From contig CANUEZ040000029.1 in NCBI GenBank assembly GCA_948099385.1, positions 2,387,501-2,451,500 on the forward strand: a stretch of DNA of 64,000 bases, given 5' to 3'. Within the stretch, counting starts at the first letter, position 1. Every line of letters begins with the position of its first letter. Source of the DNA: Fasciola hepatica. Its lineage: Eukaryota; Platyhelminthes; Trematoda; Plagiorchiida; Fasciolidae. Below the pieces are notes generated by a model. That model was not told the DNA's origin. It ran no database searches and saw nothing but the letters and a program-made list of their open reading frames with translations. A program made the position numbers and the translations under genes. Of this stretch, positions 20,768 through 34,541 are shown piece after piece.

Positions 20768-21048
20768 GTAAGTCCAATAATCACCTGATTGTTCAAAGTG
20801 AACAGAAATCAAAGCCAAAAGACCAGGTTGATATTTTTCATGCACAAAACGTTGCAAACATTGTGTATATGGAAGTGACTAATGACCGATAAAACCCGTT
20901 TTGCACGTGGTAGAGAGAGAACAAAGCAGTCCTAGGCATAAAGAAACAATCCCAAAGAGAACTTCGTGAATTAATTTGTCGAGAACGAAGGGTAAAATAA
21001 GAGACCACTAAGTTCAAGAAACAAAACCCAGATCCCTTGGTTACTCAC

Positions 21049-21325
21049 GGGAATTAGGCTTTGTCAATAATGAAAACTTTCTCCTAGTCAACAGCGGTGA
21101 AAACGAGCACTGCGGATGCCCACAACCGGTTTCTCCATAGGTCGAAGAATGCGATGTTTCTATAAACAGTTCCAAATTCTCTCTTTGCGACAAATCCATT
21201 GGGTTCCATGTTACTGTCCACCCAATGAAGGCAATCATACAATAGAAGGCAAAGTAGATGCGATTCGCGAATTCCAAGAAACGGTTATTCAAAAGTCTGC
21301 GACGTACATCGAGAATTGAGAATTT
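21049..21325 (-). CDS. Possible internal exon, unknown product
   Basis: The minus-strand acceptor (ATCGGCGGCAG, 21326-21336) and consensus donor (TTCCC/GTGAGT, 21049/21048) enclose 277 bases open in one frame. The peptide reads LEFANRIYFAFYCMIAFIGW, then NPMDLSQRENLELFIETS and GETGCGHPQCSF. The aromatic hydrophobic run of about 18 residues could be a membrane helix or the strands of an extracellular domain, and the Cys cluster argues for the latter. It shares its strand with the 18.8-20.0 kb candidates. Confidence 0.36.
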
Positions 21326-22352
21326 CTGCCGCCGATTTATCCCAAATGAATAAATATCTAACAACTAATATACAAACTTCTGAAAAGGATTTACGCATAA
21401 TTAACAAATGAGTCTTCTCCCATTCACTTGAGTTCGGGGATAATCCTCCCAAAAAGCTGTGAGTTCCGAACTGCGGCTGAATAGTAACGGTACAAAACAA
21501 CCACTTTCATATTTAACACATGAGGTGCAAATGAGACAAACCCATTATAACAGTTTTGCCGCAAACAACTTGCAATCTACTTTGAGATAAAACATTTTCC
21601 TCTTATTTTAAGGATAGAATCTACGTCACCCACACCGATCATTAGCCTTCGATCTATGCGTTGGCTTAGAAAGGTGGTCGATGTTGATTGTGAGATACCC
21701 CACATCTCGATCACGTCTCATAGTTTCCAAGTGACAACGAACATACTCATGGATCTATAAACCTCGTGGATTGCGAACTCTAATCGCCTTGATCTCCATT
21801 GTATTGTGGGTGTTTTCAGCCAACCAGGGACAATGGAAGCTCAAAAGATTGACAAAGAACTACCACAAAGCCGCTTTCAGCCATCTCTAACACTGAGTGA
21901 ATCAAAAATTGGAAATGAAGGCTACAGTGAGTGTAATTTTTCTCCAACCAGACTCGAACAATCGCTTTTCCCTCCGTATTGCCAAACAGTTTTCTCATTT
22001 TTTCTCGTCTAATGTCTTGGCTTGAAAATTGTGCCACTTTCGAGCTTGATTCCCAATATCAGGTGTGGGGAGAGATAACTCAAACCTGTCATTTGAAAAC
22101 AAGATCAACCGCCCTGCATGAACATGTTTTTTTTAGCCACCTAAATATAATACGTTAATTTCCAACGGCCTCAGAAATATCGTTTAATTCCTGTATCGAT
22201 CACTTCTCTCGCTGTTCAATGGCCGTTCAAATTTCAAACACGGCTGTTGGAACCTTCCGCGTATCCATAAATTTCTTCGCCTCATGTCATTTCCATTATT
22301 TATAACCTATCATTTTTTTACTTCCTTCCCATTATACAAAGTTTTAGGAAAT

Positions 22353-22455
22353 CAGCCGCGGCCAATTTACAGACCAGCGGCAGTGCGCGGATTTGAACCC
22401 CGAGACGAGAGAGTCTAAAGTCCAGTATGTTGGCTGTTTGACCACCACGGCATTG
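22353..22455 (-). mobile_element. tRNA-derived SINE head, family 2
   Basis: The minus strand gives GCCGTGGTGGTCAAACAGCC (A-box-like), a GGACTTTAGACTC segment like a Ser/Leu tRNA anticodon arm, and GGGGTTCAAATCCGCGCACT (B box). This is the cleanest family-2 head in the window; compare 3268-3350. Confidence 0.55.
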
Positions 22456-23459
22456 GTGTTTAGCTTAGGCCCAGTCATTCGCGACTGCAACCACTCTCTC
22501 ACATTAAAGATTATTTGCAGACCTTTAAATCACTCCTCGTTCCATGAACTTGTAGCAGAGTATCATGAACAAACAAGAACACTCTTCTATTCACTTCCCA
22601 TGAGTCAATAACTCTGTCGTCACTAATGAGGCCTATTCAAATCACCCTAAAGGAATGATTCGACTTTCGTCCAGTAGATATAGCATTTGGCACAACACTT
22701 TCACTTCTTGATGAGTTAAATTCACCGAACTTCCGTCGCTGTTATTCTTTTCGCTTTTGTCCATCAAATGATTCTCATAGGGCATACCACGTGCAATCTA
22801 AGCCTGCAAACACATCCATCCCACTACCCTACTCGATGATATAAACAGTCACTTTAAGTTAGGACTACGGCGTCGGATTTCTCCCAACAATGCCCTTTCC
22901 CTTGAGAAATCCGCTGTCAAAACCCCGTCACTATCGAATGGTCAAAGTTAGAAACATATTCACCTAGATCCTTCATCGAACTAAGCTTTGTATTGCATCT
23001 TGTAGCGCATTCTCGTAGAAAGATTGTTAAGCCGGTTCGTTTTATATTAATCCAGTATATTTATAAACACCAGTATTCATTTGGCCAACTGCCTGTGGAG
23101 AGAACATTATACAAACGTGTAGTCATTCTTTCTGCGATTCTGTACCGTCTCATTTTTGACACCCCATAGGCCATAGAATTTTCTCTGTGGAGTTCTGATT
23201 TGTGCAAACCTAATCGCTACAAATAATAGTCGGACCGGTAATCGATCGACCTTACCTACTTCCATCTACATTTTATTCTGATCAGGTTGAACTTGATGCG
23301 TTTAGGATTTACTCGCATCACACAAAGGCAAAACAACGCATACGCCATTTCATTTGTGTATCTCTCGTTAGTCAATTCTTTCAGTTGGTGGTCAGTTAAT
23401 GACGTGATAAGAAGTCAAGAAAACCTGGACCAGTGGACTTGGCCAAGCAGGATGTGTGA

Positions 23460-23564
23460 AACTTCCACGAGACTCGCTTACCAGATGGTTGGACAGACTG
23501 TGATGTGGCTCGGTGTCGCGATCAGTGGCGTAGTTCCATTCAGGATCTTTCTTTGTCTTCGTGA
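23460..23564 (+). mobile_element. Possible C-terminal remnant of a non-LTR retrotransposon ORF
   Basis: One plus frame reads GWTDCDVARCRDQWRSSI and then stops at TGA. RTE-like non-LTR retrotransposons often end their reverse transcriptase ORF with an Ala-Arg-Asp-Arg-x-x-Trp-Arg pattern, which this resembles. The longer 120-codon frame over the same bases is out of phase with it. No catalytic reverse transcriptase motif is visible upstream, so it would be a severely truncated copy. Confidence 0.28.
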
Positions 23565-26112
23565 TTTCCGCTTATCACTTTATCATCGGCGCATTTTCCC
23601 TTTGTTCTTTTATTCATTTTGCCCTCGAACTGACAATGAGACGAGGTAGACATCTTGTGTTGTTGAGGCAAATGAATCCGTTCAGATTCAGTCTCCGGAT
23701 GACTTAATGACAGGGTGCGTAACTGGCAATCGTACAACCCAGGTTCAACATCAAGTTGAGAATTAGTAAGCATGCACTGCTAAAGGTTCCTGACAAATCA
23801 GATAAAATGGCTGCACGATGTTCCCGTGGTTTCCAACGATGATTCGGGTGTTAATAGTGCTTGATGAATAATTGCACTTTAGAAACGGTTATTAATGGAA
23901 ATTAATTGGTGAAAGGACTTCGAATAAAGTCGAATTCGGGAGTAGGACGAAAACTTCGAGCACCGTTGAGGGTGTCATAAGTCTCATACGTCCCCCTGGA
24001 AGTAACACAGTTTAAAGATTTGATGGCACAGAACTAACTATGAGGCCAGTAGTGCGTTCTGTCATCCCGAGGGTAGTCACTAAGATGGATTACCAAAGGG
24101 ATATTTTCGCTCGAGAATCGCCGTATTTCATGTAAAAAACAGGCTTCTGCCTTGGAACAGCTAATCACAACAAAAATGATTTGCTTGTTCTCAACCAATT
24201 CATGGGTCTGGCAATAGCTTTTTAATCAACACCGTCAACACCAACACGAGCTACAAGAACATCTCATCCTGTCTTAAACTCTCGACTGGAGATAATCACC
24301 ATGATCTGTTAACCTACAGAATGTTTGAAACTTTCATCATTCGGGTAAAAAGGTCGTAGATCCTTCTATTTCCAGTGCTCAAACGTTTAAAATGGGTAAG
24401 CCCAATGAGATGAACAATGTTTGACAGCTCATTCCTTGAGATTATGACTCTTGGAATCCCCAATTTCAACCCAAAATCAATCAGGGTAGAGAAAATCCCC
24501 ACAGTAATTTCATTTGTATTATTAGCCACCAGGACAGATCATGCGCTGGAGTACGCGAGCGACCACTGATTACAAAAGAGAATGGGATTGCCATTTCCCT
24601 AACCCCATTAGAATAATTTGTGACGGGTACAAACAATTTCAGAGAGCCGATAAAAATCAGAACGAAACTTCCAGTTAAAAAACTGGTTTTCGAGTTACTC
24701 ATGCTAACACCAATCAGGAATTCAACTTGGCGAAAATGTGTAATCATTCAAATCTGGAATCTCGACAAAATAGCCAATGAATAACCATTTCGTGTGGTTG
24801 TACTTTGTGAGAAATTGGATTTCACTGTGGTGCATCATGGAGGAAGATCACAACAGTGTGGGCCACTTGACACGAACCATTACATTGTTAAGTACAAACA
24901 GTTAATGCCCAACACCCGATGGTGAATGTGTGCCATCTTCACTGGTTGAATAAACGGTTTGTCATGGTAATCTTGCACAGACAAAACCTCATGCCCAATA
25001 TGCTAGTACAGTAAACTTACAAAAGGGTTTTATCAGAGGAGCTGATTTGTACCGACGGTCTTCTCCTACAGCTAGGATGTCGGAATTCCAAAATAACGGA
25101 AGGGTGAGTTTACTTAGGAAAATGGAAAGAGATTTCCTTCCCGAAAGAAGTAAACACACAAGGCCTTGTAGATTTCCCATGTTCCTCCAACGGTCTGTCC
25201 TTTCTCATAGAACACGCTTATCTGCTTTCAATGCTTTCAATTCTAACCATCTAGATTTCAACGAACTCGATCATCCCAAAAATATGTACACTTCCTAGGC
25301 GCAATTTTGGATTTCCTCTTTCAACGATCTGTCCAGACATTTGATTCAGATTATCTCAAATTTCTTCGGTTGCATGCCTTCTAATGAACTAAAAATGCAC
25401 GGAGTTCCCACAATTTCTTGTTCGCGTACTTATGATTTTCGGTCGTCTGTAGGCTCACGGTTCGCTCCTGCTTCGATCTCAAGTTTGACTTGCCAGTCGA
25501 GTATTGCTCGTATCCGTAACTGTTCAGCGCCATGTCATATGCAACGCACTCTCGCATCTGTCTGTCAACTCCAGACATCTCTTTTTCAGCTCAAGACTCC
25601 CTAAAAGACGCGTTCGGAGGCACTCAGTATTTCATCTTCTACAGGACCATAAACAACAACAAGAATTTTGTGTATTAACAGGGCTATCGCATTACATCTT
25701 GTTCAAGTCAATTTATTTGAATCAAGTCAGTCAACTATCTGGATAAAAGACTGAAAATTAACATCTGAAAAATACAACAAATATTAGGTCAACACTTAGA
25801 CTGAAGTCAAGTAGACACTGGCATCACGGAAAGCACAGACCGAAACGCGAAAGAACATCAAACTAGTCCTAAGTGACACAATTGTGGTTTCTGGATTCAG
25901 CATCAATGTCCCAACCCAAAACAGGCAGTCAGGATAACAAAAAATTCAACAATATCTAAGTAATGACTGGCCCTATAGCTTCCCTTTATGACGGTAACCG
26001 TACATGATTTCATAGAAGATAGCTACAATTTCCAGCTGATTCATTGTCAAGTGATCTAACTCAACTACAACCGAAGTAAAGTAAGAAATTCCGGTATAGA
26101 AATCTTGATTAC

Positions 26113-26420
26113 TTGTCGCGAGTCTGAATCGAGTATTCTTGCTCGTGAGCAGTCCCGTTATGCCGAACGTATTTCCCGTCAAAACGTCTCCTGGAGTGAG
26201 TGTGAGTGTTCCAAACTTACAGTAAACTCACAACCGCTTTAAGGACATTACAAAGTAATTCCATGGTGTAAAATCCGTAGACTTTGACTACTGCCGAGAT
26301 GACAGTAGTGGAGCTGTATACGTGAATAACCCTGCTGCATGCGGTGTTCAACGGAGCGACCACATGCAGATCAACAGTTGACCAAGAGACGGCATGAAAA
26401 ATGTTCAGAGGAACCAGTAT
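26113..26420 (-). CDS. Possible pair of exons split by a 30-base intron
   Basis: Exon 1 is minus 26420-26221, after the acceptor GGGCGTCCTTCAG. It reads ILVPLNIFHAVSWSTVDLHV and ends with NVLKAVVSL. The donor is CT/GTAAGT and the acceptor is CACTCACTCCAG, giving an intron of 30 bases (26220-26191). Exon 2, 26190-26113, continues the frame as RRFDGKYVRHNGTAHEQEYS and ends at a usable donor, CGACAA/GTAATC. Splicing avoids the TAA that lies inside the intron. The product is unknown, and exon 1 is hydrophobic overall. No second copy is available to test it. Confidence 0.33.
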
Positions 26421-26737
26421 CTGAAGGACGCCCACACTGATATGACAGCGCACTATCAACAGTAGCAATCCTCAGAACACGAGTGGTAGGTGAACAAATT
26501 GTTTTAGGAATTTCACCCACTAAGTAGAATGAACTGATGACTCGAGGGGCAGGAACGAGATGATAGTTGGTCACCGGTTCGATTTCGGCTCTCCATTGCT
26601 ACTCTTAGGCGTGATGCAGTCGACTATCGGTCAGAAACGTTAGATTTATCGGACTAATCGTTTTTCGCACGAAGTTCAAGCTTTGAGAGACAGATGGTAA
26701 TTAATTCGGCAGTTCCTAGTATCCAAACACCAGTTTT

Positions 26738-26926
26738 TCAGCATTTGAAAATATAGTCACGCACGAGCAGATAGACTTCCTTCTCCCGTGTAGTGAATGA
26801 AAAGCATCGTTTGGTATCACTCTCCTCCGTATAGCCATGAAACCCACCCACCTCATTAGTCCACTTTGTGTTTGCACCAACAATGAGAAACGAAATGTCC
26901 GGCAAATCACGCTTCTCTGTCGCAAC
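26738..26926 (-). CDS. Possible terminal exon, unknown product
   Basis: The minus-strand acceptor CATGTTGCGACAG precedes an open frame of 62 codons to TGA (26738-26740). It reads KRDLPDISFLIVGANTKWTN, then GYTEESDTKRCFSFTTREKE and LVRDYIFKC. It has no internal Met and the amino-acid mix is protein-like. A donor-like GTGC/GTGACT occurs near its end. It lies about 320 bases upstream, on the same strand, of the split exon pair at 26.1-26.4 kb, but if it is terminal it cannot be in the same transcript. Confidence 0.33.
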   Translation of the reverse strand, partial: VATEKRDLPDISFLIVGANTKWTNEVGGFHGYTEESDTKRCFSFTTREKEVYLLVRDYIFKC

Positions 26927-27164
26927 ATGAAATTGTTACAGCCTCTCCAATCAACTGCGGCCAATGTGGTCTACCACTGTGTCACAAAATTGACCTGAAA
27001 ATCCTAACCGCAGGCAAAGAACAAGCTTACCAATCACGCGAAGGACAGAATCCCCTGTTATCCAATTTATCGAAACAGATATAAGTCACGAGATCCAAAC
27101 ATGAAGCTTATTTATCGCTGAAAGCCAACGGCTCCGGTACTGGAATGCGCAACGTTACTCTGAC

Positions 27165-27175
27165 ATATATATATA

Positions 27176-27212
<37 letters not shown>
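27165..27212. repeat. TA microsatellite
   Basis: About 24 TA units with one TT interruption near 27180. Confidence 0.97.
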
Positions 27213-27217
<5 letters not shown>

Positions 27218-30200
27218 CATGACTCCGTTCTAAGTAGCTCTACATGTTTAGCCTCAAACGTGATTGCATGCAATAAGCAATTTCAAGTTCAAGAAAATTG
27301 TGTGCGGCGAGAAGTACGGAAAAGTAGTGGGGTTGCCTTCAGGTCCACTCTTTTCAAACAGATTGGTATGAGACCTGGAGAGTGGTGTCCTTGAGACCTT
27401 TACTCAAAAGTGGACATAATATAGGCGATGTGGCTGAAGTCTTCTCACTGATGATATAAAAGATATAAGAAATGTTGAGCAACTGGACGCATTTTGACGA
27501 GAAGGGATTTACCAGATACCACCCGTGGATATGAGATCAAAGCACTACTTAGATTACGCAGTACCGTCATCGATCGATTGGAAGCTTAAGTGAAAAAACC
27601 GGTGAAACTGTTCAGAGTAATGAATGGAATGTCTATTTAGCCCTGCTCTCGGAACTTCTCATAAACAGCATGACATTTCATTCTATTTCCGTGCATGAGC
27701 ATCGTGGAAAGAGCATGGCCACAAATGATTATTGCACTAACAGGGAATAACAGGCAATTATGAGCCTGATACTTATAGAAGAGACCCATTTGAGATTCTA
27801 ACAGATCAAACCTGCAATCCATCTAGAATATAGTGTAATGCTGTCGACCACTAAAGATGACTGATTTTGATGGTGGGATTCATAAATTACACCACCAAGG
27901 CAATTAACAAATGCCCATATCACCCGAGCACCGACCGAAACACATGGAAATAGATTAAATCTATCACGGATCGAGTCGGTGAGAACCGACTGTTCGTCGA
28001 TCTGTATACTCAAAAAGTATCTCCCTTGCAATCATTTTGTTCTGAAGAAATAAATGAATAGGTGAGAATAATTTAATATTGTACTAAAATTCCTTGGAAG
28101 TTATAAATGCATGCGACAATGATATAGGCGCACCGGCGAAACACATGAGTAGATGCCGCAAAGAATGTATGCATGTCCGCTAAGATTTTCCAAGAAGCTT
28201 GTGTACATCCAACCGGAATACCATTGGAGAATGACGAGTAGTGACAGATGTACAGGTTTCCCGAGCTCATGATAATGACCAATTGGCGATCCACGCAGTG
28301 TGACACTCAAGTGACAACTCCATATCGCCACATCAGTCAGGCGGGCAGAACTGATTAACCAAAAGTGAAGCTTCGAAATATTTTGAAGGTTGACCTAATG
28401 AACTGGTGAAAAACCGTTCCCATTATTGAATAACTTCAATGTCACCGGTGAACGTATTCAGTAGTCATCCATTATTAAATTGGTAACAATTATCACGGAA
28501 AATGTCATATCGGACGGATGACTGACATTCACAACATGATGTGGGCAAGCACTTTTCTCTTCATTGAATATTATTTGAAGGACTGAGCAAAAGATTCATC
28601 TGTGTGTCGATTCATAAATGTTTCATATCTGATCAACCAGTGGAGCCATTGATCATCAGGAACCATCAATCACTGTTGCTGATGTAACTCGAGCAACTGA
28701 TAGTCATCATGTAGACTATTCAGGATAAGCCATGGAAATTATAATCAGAATATTCCACCGGGTCTGTTGAGACTCAATTGGGACTCAATGATTATTGTGA
28801 ACGAGTCGGATAGAACAGATATGCATTCTTACAGGTTAATTTCCAGTGTTACTTTGAGTGTGCATAACATAGCAGAAATGCTTTCGTAGAGCTCCTAATT
28901 CCGTGTCACTTCAATGTTTTTATTTTAAGAAAGTGTTTTTGAAGAGGTAAGACACGATTTCTGCTAGTATTCTTTCCCATTCAGGAAGCACCGCGAGTTC
29001 TTTGAAAGCACCACTTTAAGTGGGCATAGCTAAAGGAAGGTCCAAATAAACTCCCATGGAAAAACCAAATCATAACACCCTTCAACTCAAAGTAATGTAC
29101 CGGCACTTTCAAAGCATTGCGTAGATTGTCATTGCACCACCTCAGAATGAGGGATAACCAGTCGCAACATTTCAAGTGGCATCTTTGTTCTATGCAGTGG
29201 AATCTATAGTGTTGTCATTCCGACATGAATTGGGTGAAAACAATCTAGTTAGGCAAGCTGTCTTTGAGAACAATGGTGATCATTCCTCTCAAATTCGGAG
29301 TTCGCACAAGCACATTCGCAATCAAGGCAAGCACATGGAATTTTTATTTTTTCATCGTAGTTCGTTTTGTATCACTTTCTAAGCAGAGTTTATTGCATTT
29401 TCAAAGTTTATTTCAATACATTTCTCAAGAAAATCTAGTTTTTAATGGAGCAGTCATTATTATTATTTTGCGAATATAATAATACAAAAGTATCGTCAGT
29501 ATTGTGAAGTCATCACCTCTGGCATCATACGTGTATCCATGATCGATAAAATGCTCACTGTCCTAGTTAAGTTTGTATCGTGGAATTACTTTGGAAACTT
29601 GACCATTCCGTGTTCTCAATACACGAGATCAGTGGTATTTGAACTTCGCCATCTTCTCAGTGCTGATGATATTCAGGAAGAACATTGGTTCAGTCCAGCT
29701 AAAATGAACTGTCGGAGATGGGGCCTACTAATTGACCAGTCCAATCAAAATACCCTTTGTGAAACAGCAGCTGTTTGTCCGTGTGTCGCCCGTCTCCATG
29801 TATACTGGTGAAGAATTGTAAAGAATGGTCAGTGCGAAAAATAAAATCAGGAGAAATCAAGCCGGTGAATTTGGCCTTGGTATGTGAGTTGGGCTTTCCG
29901 TTTGGGGATCAAGTGGTCTGGTAAATTGGTGTTTGATAACTGGTTAGAAAGTGGCTCAATCTTGTAACCGAGAAGGCGCTTGCGTAATTGCATTTCATTA
30001 ACCCCCTGGATTATATTAACAGCAACTATCTTCTCAGTTCTATCCCATTTGTCGATCGTTCGGATCTCCGGTTTAAGTTTCTGCATTGATACAATTTCCA
30101 GAACCGCCTCACCAAATGCCGAGTAGCTGTTCGTTCGATGTGAACTGATCTGAATGCTAAGCTAGATGAACAATGCATATCAAGCAATAATCTAATAAAA

Positions 30201-33200
30201 CATTGCAGTTGTCACTACTCTGCCTTTCTCGCATGTTGCAGTAACGTACTGGATTAATCTTTCAATTGGACAATAAGTGACAAAATGTTAGGTGCCTGAT
30301 GGGAACCATTGCACCAAATATACTTCCCCGTTGAGAGAAATTTCCTACTGCTCTTATATGAGTTGATATGAAGGTGATTGGAATATCCCACACCTTTTCT
30401 TGCCACTTCCCCTGGGGAGATCGGTAACAAGTGATGATGAATATATTTAATTCAGGCAATTAACAGATGAATATACGTAATGGAAAATCGAAGTCCCCTC
30501 GAACTCAAATATGAGCATGTCTATGAGTTCAAAACCATCGTTTTCGAATGTCCCATTATCCGCCTACCCGAAGTTAAACAGGTAGTCCCAGGGTTGTTAT
30601 CGCACACAAATCGATAGTGCAATAGTGAATGTTTTCATTGTAACGGATAACTAACTAACGACTCACCTACTACTGGTCCTCACGTTCAGGCTTATTAGAA
30701 AGATTATTTATCACTGGTGTGTGAACATACTAAAATGCTTATTTCAATAAACCCAGAAAAATAACCGAGTGAAATCGGGTTTTATCTCAACCCCGAAGCA
30801 AGTCTCCATCGGATGACTTCATATTACTTGAATATGGTTGTATACGCACTTTGTATGAACAAGAATAATAACCGTCCCAAGGTCGTTTCGGTTATAAGAA
30901 TAACCACCACGTGAAACAAGTACAGCACTGCAATATGCACGCGATACAATAATGCAAACGGGAAATGTTTTTGAATGAAATCAGAAAATGGAGAACAGGA
31001 GGAAATATCTGATTTACCTATAAATTGTGAAAACACATCACAGTAGATGTCAGCTGCTATTTTCCAAATCAAATTTGTTCCGCTTTCAAACTTATAATGA
31101 AAACATTCAGATATTGGTAGTATAAAACTCTGTAGAACACAGTTATTGGAAGATCTCGGCCTCGGGTCAGCCTACCGCCGTTAGAAGTGAAACCCATTAG
31201 TCTAATCTCCTCGGTAAGATACGCGGGTAAATTCCATGATGGTCTGACACACCGACGGTGAGGTTTGCAATGCTTTCTAACAAAATGAACCGTTAGATGA
31301 TCGTGTGAAACAAAATCAAACAGACTTTTAAGTTCATGGTGACCCATGTCCTCAGAGGTCTGGGAGATTTGTTCTAGTTTTCATTAGGGTTATTTGGTCG
31401 CTGCTAAACATTTAAGCTGCATTTGAAGGTAAAATCAGTGATGGAAAAGCTTTTAATTTATTTCGGTTACACGATATTGTCACTGATATTGTATGACGGA
31501 GGTCAATTTATTCTCCGTTGTTATTTTACAGGGAAAAGTAAGGTTTTCCTCAGCTCTGAAAATCACATTCAGATAAATTGGGTTGGCCTTGTATTAATTG
31601 GCCATAAAGTAGTCGTTGTAGAATGAACACAGCTTTGCATAAGAGTGTTGCGTTGTGTGTGGGGCAGATTATTCCCAAAACCACGATATGCAGAAAAATC
31701 TCGCTGGTACCTATCAGTATGGTGGACACTGTCAACTTAGTGAAGAATGGCCCGTTGTTACTTATTTCTGCAGGCAACACAAAATTCAGTGAGAAGCATA
31801 ATTATTGACTATTTTCCAATGGTTCGAAACGTTGTCATGGTCACATTTATGATAAGCGCTCGTAGGAGATGATGATCAGAATCTGTATCATTCAACAAAA
31901 AGAAGATACTTGATTCAAAGCCTCACAACTGATGTGATTGGTCTTTTCGCCTGACGAATTAGGGCAGAGAGTAACATGTAAACGAGGAAAACAATACAAT
32001 GTTTGTTGACCAAGTATACTCGGCTTGTGGATGCTTTTTATAATTTCCTCATTAGTAAGCTTGGTTTGCCCTAGAAACAAACGAAGATAGGTCTTACGTC
32101 GCGTGATTAGTTAAACCATGTGATCTATTTTGATTTGTGGTATATGTCCACGTGTGTACATTGTCCAGCTCACTTTGAAATTATTCAGGCACGTTGACAA
32201 GATTCACTTTGCTTATGTGCAAAAATTGAGAAACAGCAGAGGATTCATGTAACAAATGTCAAATTCCCATGGATGGTCTCATGCAGAATAAAAAAGACTT
32301 CGAGTATATTTAGTATAACTTGAATGTATCCCGATAAGGAATGATACCTCACCGATGAAACTTACTGCTGCCTTTACCAGGTACAACAAGAGGACGGCAT
32401 TTTTCGAACGAAAGCGCTAAAGATCCATATGACAACATCTCTTCTGTTCCAAGTATTTTCTGCTACATTTTCTCTCAATTCAACAGAAATATCTGAATTC
32501 ATGTGTTTTGGAAGATGCGGCAAAAACGATGAAGTGTGTACGCACCTGAAGCCAAGTTACAGACGAATAGAGTAGCTGAGTACATGAAATCCCATGATCT
32601 TACGGTTCTAATGAATATATTTCTTGAAAATCTCACCTATGGCGGATCATTTTAGCTGCGCACTCCTTCACAGCCGAGTCGTGCAGATGAACCATATCTT
32701 TTGGGATTTTGTTCACATGTAATAATCGCTACTGCATCAGTGGATCCACATAGTTTTATGACCGTAACTTGTTTTCGAGAGTGACCTTTTTATGGCTTTG
32801 GTTTGCAAATTGCATAATCATCTATTGATAGAACTCCCAACATGACTTTTCGAGATCTGTGGGGTTGATCTTTATGAAGGACGTATTTTAATTGGTGCTT
32901 CTCGTACTTTAGATGCATTATCACAAACATAAATAAATGGCACCAGTTGAGGGCAAAACCCTCAATGGATTCTAAAATTCATCGAGAGTTTCCTAACTTT
33001 ACCAAATATTCCACTGCTTTCCCTCGAACAATGAATTTCCGTGAGAGGTAATAAAGCCCAAGTGTGGTAGATGTTCAGTGTTCCTCTCTAGTTCTGACAC
33101 AAACATATCTAGAATCTGAATTCTCTGGACAATTTTGCTGAGTATGTTTGTACGATGTTATCTTGATACTGCTATGTTTATCGGTATATCCTTGGAAATT

Positions 33201-34490
33201 ATGGAATTTGTTGAGCCGTAAAATTCAGACACATGGTAAAAGAATTCAGAACCAGGTTGCTCCAATAACAATGAAAGTTATTTGTTGGACACGTGACAGA
33301 AATTGAGGTTAACAGAGGCAAAATGTGTGGAATGGGACGTGTATTAGGAAAGAAATTGAAATTCAATCTTGTTTGAATCATGTCTACGGAGCAGCAGTGG
33401 ACCTGTTGATAAATAACAACATCCCACAATGATCTCGTTTATCATTTGAGAGTGCTACTCAATATTATTATTATTATGAGTAAATGTATGATTTCGTATG
33501 CTACTCCTAAGGATGTTTCCTCATTGTGGAACGATATTGAACAAAAACCGACAAGGTGTGTTTATTAGTAGATATGCAATCACCAATTTCTGAAGTGTTT
33601 TAAAAATGAATACTAACATTTTATCACGGTAACCTCAATTGAATCTTGTGAAGCGTGAATGGACAACGAGTTCGTTTGCGCAGTCACAAGGTGATTTGCA
33701 AACGTTGTTTCCGAAAAAGGACTAGTTTTCTATATACGCTCCCCAGGATTCAAATGGGGTTAAATTGATGAACTCGGTATAGAATGTTCAAGCAATTAGA
33801 TGATTGGGCAGGAGAGTACCCGGTGAACAGCAACAACCACGAAACTGTTCTTGTTCTTTCAGGGTAATACAAGAAAGTACTGCTTTTATTATTATTGATT
33901 CATACTCATTTCACTTTGATCTGTGATGATAAATATATTTCAATGGTTTCCATGCACCATGGGAACAAGAATGTCTCCTTGGAATAAAATATTTTTGAAA
34001 CCTAATTAATAATGAAAATTTTGCGTGACAAACTTGCCGATCAATACCGTTTTTCTTTTGTTAGAAACGAATTCCCTCCAAAATAAATCGGTGTTATCTC
34101 CTTGCAAATTATTTTTCGATTACCATAGTAGCTGCAAGTTGAAGATTCTGTGACTGAAAAATGATTGTTTGATTTACATAGGACAGCCTTACCACAAACT
34201 GAAAATTGCAGGATAGAGTGTAGTGGAACAAGTAACAAGAATCCTTCGAGTGAGATTGGATGCACAAATGATTTCGTCTGACCACACCCGGTAAATGTTT
34301 AAAATAAATAAAGGTGTACTTTCGTGAATGGCATATGTACTATGACATGAAACATGTGAAAGGAAGTGAACAGCCTTGAAAATTAGCAGACGGTGTTTGC
34401 AGTTCGGAGCTACACTAACGATCATCGTAATATTTGGGAACCACAAGATCACTAATTAAATCATTTCTTGGAAGAGATTATGACTGATAT
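27213..34490. other. Mostly intron or intergenic, no supported gene
   Basis: Seven kilobases with no frame over 92 codons. Candidate frames at 29539-29811 and 31423-31808 (plus) and 31069-31347 (minus) lack paired splice sites. Short ATT runs occur at 29455 and 33463. No SINE head was recognised. AT content rises from about 32 kb onward. Confidence 0.4.
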
Positions 34491-34495
34491 ATACA

Positions 34496-34496
<1 letters not shown>

Positions 34497-34540
<44 letters not shown>
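34497..34540. repeat. TA microsatellite
   Basis: About 20 TA units. It directly abuts the reverse-transcriptase-like fragment at 34542-34720, which may explain its origin as an element tail. Confidence 0.97.

Positions 34541-34541
<1 letters not shown>

Noticed and set aside
23287..23649. 120-codon plus-strand frame
   Set aside because: It overlaps a competing frame from a good acceptor and the possible retrotransposon tail in another phase. It has no domain and its ends are not splice sites.
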